64,000 bases of DNA, taken from assembly GCA_037576215.1 (NCBI GenBank), contig JBANDB010000003.1, forward strand, positions 1,302,001-1,366,000. The letters are read 5' to 3'. The translations under genes and the position numbers were made by a program. The stretch comes from Armillaria gallica. Its lineage: Eukaryota; Basidiomycota; Agaricomycetes; Agaricales; Physalacriaceae. This document shows, one piece after another, positions 60,576-64,000 of the stretch. How positions within the stretch are numbered: position 1 is the stretch's first letter; every line of letters starts with the position of its first letter. The notes beneath the pieces were generated by a model. It ran no database searches. It saw only the letters and a list, made by a program, of their open reading frames with translations, and had not been told where the DNA came from.

Positions 60576-61030
60576 AAGTCTTTAAATATACTGAATCCCT
60601 GTTATCCAGGAATCAAACCTGGTACACTGCCAGCTATTTTCTTCTAAAGTTTTCTTGCTTGCAACAACTAGGGTGGTTAGACAGACGGTCACCAGTCTAA
60701 CCAATACATACCCATTGAAATGTTGGTGGTCTGATGGAACACTGTTGGCATCCTGGTTTGACCACACAGTGACTATCCCCCCCATGCCCGGGTGATTTTG
60801 TTTGAAGGTGTAATTGAGGAGGGTGTCAAAAGGCAAGTCAAGACTACGCTCAGAAGTGTGCTCTGTGATGACGATTCAGCGATTTGCTAGGATGACTGGA
60901 AGTAGCTTGATACTCACACCTACAGTTGAGTTTAGATAACAGTGGTAAGGTGCTAATCACATTGGAAGATGGTCACCAAGGACTCTGTGAGTCGTGTACA
61001 TTATACTTAGAACCAGAAATAGGAACACTG

Positions 61031-62090
61031 CCAAGCTTCAGACGAGGCACACCATTGAGCAAACCTTAGAGATGCCATTGATTCTAAAGCCAGAAGTCAG
61101 CTCATTGCATCCAGCCATTGTGGGCTCTTGCTCAACAATGACCTCTGTTGACATGAGGTCAAGGGGGTACTGATCTTGGGATTTAGCATACAACATTGAA
61201 AAAACTTTTAACAGCCCTTGACCCCCAACCCACCTACCATATGACATCATTATTACTATATATAGCATAATGTGCCTGATGATCTCATCTAGCAGACTCG
61301 ATGCCACATCTGTTTGGCATCTGTGTCCTGTCATGAGCCATGCCAAGATGTAAACTTTGTCTGGTGATGTGTATTTGAGAAGTATTGTGTGATATTGAGA
61401 CAATGTAAAGGTTCATTTGTTATCCTGTGCATCTCAACCACAGCCAAAAGTAGTGCATGTACCTATATATAGGGTATTACTAAAAAAGTTTAGCAGCCCT
61501 TCGGGCCCAACCCTAAGGCTGCGCACCGTCGCTGTATTGTATGGTGTTCGGTAACTGTTATATGAAAGATGTACTAAAGCTGAAAGCATCCTGCTAGCCA
61601 TTTGTATGGTACAGTATATGGCTGTTCCATCACCATCAAGAGCTCCTGCCAATGGCCATGCAATGTCATAATATAGCTTATTGTATCACACCACAGTTTG
61701 ACTGTTCACGCTGTCTGGCAGGGTCTCATCAAGTATTGTTTGCATTCCGGGAAGCGCATACAATTTCCCCTTGAGTCTGGGATGCCTCTGGCCTGGTTCA
61801 GATTGTGTAGGTCCATTTTGTGGTTCTTTTGTGGTCTTGAGCACATCTGACTTGCCTTCAGTTTCAAGTTCCATTATTTTTGGACTTGAATTATCTTCTT
61901 TGCCTATCTGTTACGATTTATTCATTTTTCTTTATCTAAGCACCTCTTTTCTTATCTTCAGCACTTATCTTATCTTATTCATAGGATCTGCGACTCCATG
62001 GAGTCCTGACATCACAATACAGTCACCATTGCTCACCTTATGATATTTCTACTTCTTCTTTGCAATGGTGCACTTATTATTAGACCCCTC
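61031..62090. other. No gene seen; KDZ-flank-like segment
   Basis: The minus-strand frame 61686-61874 is not recognisable. The stretch 61905-61995 is the reverse complement of a segment beside the KDZ gene (14190-14250). Near 61470-61500 the words 'agcagcccttcgggccca' resemble part of the MITE at 13263-13649, suggesting another small element. Confidence 0.35.
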
Positions 62091-62097
62091 CCTTTAG

Positions 62098-62105
62098 TAT
62101 ATAAG
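62098..62105 (+). promoter_or_regulatory. TATA box upstream of the membrane-protein ORF
   Basis: TATATAAG lies about 230 bp upstream of the ATG at 62329, in an otherwise pyrimidine-rich stretch. Its role is inferred. Confidence 0.35.
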
Positions 62106-62328
62106 TACTGTAGCTCAAGCTGTATATTCCCTAGCTTTGAGCTAAATTTTATTCATACCGAAACACATTCATTCTCTTTAAGTGTTAATAACCTTAGTCC
62201 AGAATGTCCTTTCATCACAAGACTCAACGGTGACTGTATGAACGCGATACAGCCATTGTTTACTCTTGATTGGAGTTTGGGTCTAACAATTAGCTCAAAG
62301 CTTTTCTTACTCCTTAACCGGAGCTTTC

Positions 62329-63081
62329 ATGGAGAATCACAACACAATCATCGTAGCCAGCATCCTGGCCCCAAGCGCTCTCCTTCTCACAACTGCCATC
62401 ATCCTCACTGTCAGGTTCCATAGAGTGAATCCCAGAAACGAACTACCAGCACCCCCTGCCCCCACAATCATTATAAACCAAGCAATAAACCCCGCACCTA
62501 ACAGCAATGACATCCCACTCCAGCCACAAATAACCATCCATGCACTCATACCACAGTGAGCGGCACCCATCAACAACATCCTTACAGATGACAGAGAGAT
62601 GGAGAACAGTCTTCAGTCAGGTAATGAGCATGTTCAAAAAGGAAGACCTCCCACCCCTCCCAGAAAGTGCATGCCTTTCATCATCCTCTCCACCACCAGC
62701 TCTTCCAGTTCTACCCCGTACATTGTTCAATCTCCTTCCCCCCTTTCAGAGGATGACATTGCCAAGCAGCGCATACAATACGAGTTGGGTGCAAGCCATC
62801 CAAACCACCCCATTACCCTCCACTATGGTTACATCACTAGTAACAGGTATGCAGGGGTACACGCTGCACCATCCCCAACCCCATTCGATCCCAGTGACCT
62901 TTGGGATAATCTTACCATTCCATACAGCACCTACTTCCCAGCAGGAAGTGGCTCTGCCAATCACAGAACCCCTCCCCCCAAATCAATCGACTACCCCAGT
63001 GTTGTCCACTGGGATCAACCCGTCATTCAGGTCAGAGAACCTACACCAGAGCTTGAACCAGTCACCAGACCATCCCGCTGA
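62329..63081 (+). pseudogene. Single-pass membrane protein ORF, broken
   Basis: The frame opens MENHNTIIVASILAPSALLL and continues with TTAIILTV, one transmembrane segment close to the N-terminus. A basic FHRVNPRNEL and a Pro/Asn-rich tail follow. TGA at 62557-62559 (CGA would give Arg) interrupts it. The same frame then continues 173 codons with RPPTPPRKC, a Ser/Thr-rich part and PTPELEPVTRPSR. The final TGA (63079-63081) is also the first three bases of LTR1, so the true C-terminus was probably cut off by that insertion. No family is recognised. Confidence 0.5.
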
Positions 63082-64000
63082 CACACTCTATGAGCATTCA
63101 CACATGTAAAATTGCGAATTGTACAAATGAGTACAGGCAATAATGCCCAGACACTAAGGCAATGAGGAAAGCAACAGAGCGCAGTGTTTATAATGCCAGT
63201 AATGGTATTACCAGAGTAAAGCTGGGTGGAGCGCATGGCTTAACCTGAGAATGGTACTAGAAAGGCCGTACTAGGTATGAAGTCCCAGTGCTTGACACTG
63301 AGTGCTCTGACAAGGCAAAGCATACGCGCGCTAAGAATAGCATGGGACATGCTTGCGGGGTAATTAAGACTTCGTGTAGCAGTGATCTATGACGCGCAAG
63401 GCATGGCAGGCCCGGAGCTTAGAGTTCTAGACCTTGAGATGTCAGAACTCAAGTAAATCCGAAGTTCGGGGCTTCAGCCAAAATGCGCGAGGCCTAGACA
63501 AGAAGCACATTGCCCTCACTACAATGGAATTCCCTGTGAAAATACTAGGAAGCGAAATAAGAAGTTGCGGGGTAGGCTATAACTCTGGGGATATGGCAAC
63601 TGATGTCAACCCGCATGTCATGGCCTTGGTAACCGATGCCACGACACTCAGAGACAGGACCTGGCCCCGGGCCAGACTCCTGAGTCAGCGCCAAGCTATG
63701 GCGTGATAATTGCAACATGCGCGGGACGCAGGCGAAAGTACCCCACAGCTTAAATAATACTATATTTGGTGGTACAAATTTGTAGGACGTAAAATAGATA
63801 AATAGCGCAGTGTACTTGTAGTGTACAAGTTTCGGACCCCCGTTGTAGTCGCGCACAAGCCCTCAGCTTGACGCCCTAGCAGCAGGACTAGTTTGTAACT
63901 TCGAGCAAGAGAATAGACTGAGAGTTGATATCATACTGAGTGAATTGAGTTGCGCGCAAGGCATAGAAAGCTTAGCGGGGGACTTGTTTAGCAGGGGACT
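63079..64000 (+). mobile_element. LTR1, third copy, running off the window
   Basis: It begins TGACACACTCT and then follows 34319 onward (TTTATAATGCCAGTAAT, GTACTAGGTATGAAG), with more differences than between the other two copies. Its 3' end is beyond the window, so solo LTR and full element cannot be told apart. Confidence 0.8.

Larger units (their letters stand above)
49638..60585. mobile_element. Large hAT-type element (hAT-2) with exonuclease gene
   Basis: The ends are inverted: AAAGACTCGCACGGTTCC on the left, and on the right the complement of AAAGACTTGCACGGTTCC. They are flanked by ATATACTT (49630-49637) and ATATACTG (60586-60593). Copy A has one ATATACTT and continues directly into the sequence found here after 60593, proving insertion. 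The 8-bp duplication fits hAT. Inside are a hAT transposase remnant, a long DUF6729-like/exonuclease gene, a later LTR2 insertion (56204-57571) and GGGT/ACCC-rich subterminal regions at both ends. Without LTR2 it is about 9.6 kb. Confidence 0.8.
43621..61030. repeat. Segmental duplication, copy B (with large insertion)
   Basis: It parallels copy A from 43621 to 49637, then resumes at 60586 and fades at about 61030. The 10.9 kb between are the hAT-2 element. A 599-bp MITE at 45814-46412 is also absent from copy A. Divergence from copy A is low over 43621-45800 and visibly greater inside the P450 gene. Confidence 0.9.

Overview
The window looks like TE-rich, gene-poor DNA from a filamentous basidiomycete, most likely an Agaricomycete. 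Genes are split by many short introns of about 45-60 nt, and the elements belong to families typical of that group: a KDZ-type transposase, a Ty3/Gypsy chromovirus with a chromodomain, a Helitron, hAT elements, and a DUF6729-like/3'-5' exonuclease protein. I cannot name the species.

Layout, left to right. Bases 1-7247 are a block of minisatellite-derived sequence (1-129 plus 5570-7247) split by a 5.4-kb hAT element (130-5569). Bases 7248 to about 13760 are copy A of a large segmental duplication: a carboxylesterase 3' fragment, an unassigned stretch, a complete 12-exon cytochrome P450 and a tRNA-like tail, with two later MITE insertions. On the minus strand follow a decayed KDZ transposase (14676-16830), an unrecognised long ORF with stops (16873-19317) and a chromovirus (about 28770 down to 19444). 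The chromovirus is broken by a 1.64-kb solo LTR and by a second LTR-like insertion, and it ends against two more LTR-like units (28771-31273). Bases 31316-34110 are a minisatellite array and a second copy of the first block. A solo LTR (34319-35953) and a decayed Helitron region (36400-43015) lie next.

Bases 43621-61030 are copy B of the segmental duplication, with its own carboxylesterase fragment and P450. It is interrupted by a MITE and by an approximately 10.9-kb element with 8-bp target duplications (49638-60585). That element carries a hAT transposase remnant and a long gene combining a DUF6729-like module, an RNase H/DDE-like module and a Werner-type exonuclease, itself broken by a 1368-bp LTR. 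The window ends with a decayed single-pass membrane-protein ORF cut by a third copy of the 1.64-kb LTR.

The only genes that look intact are the two P450 paralogues. Almost everything else is mobile or decayed, and most premature stops are TGA where CGA (Arg) would fit, as expected from cytosine deamination. The duplicated blocks are useful because each copy serves as the empty site for insertions in the other.
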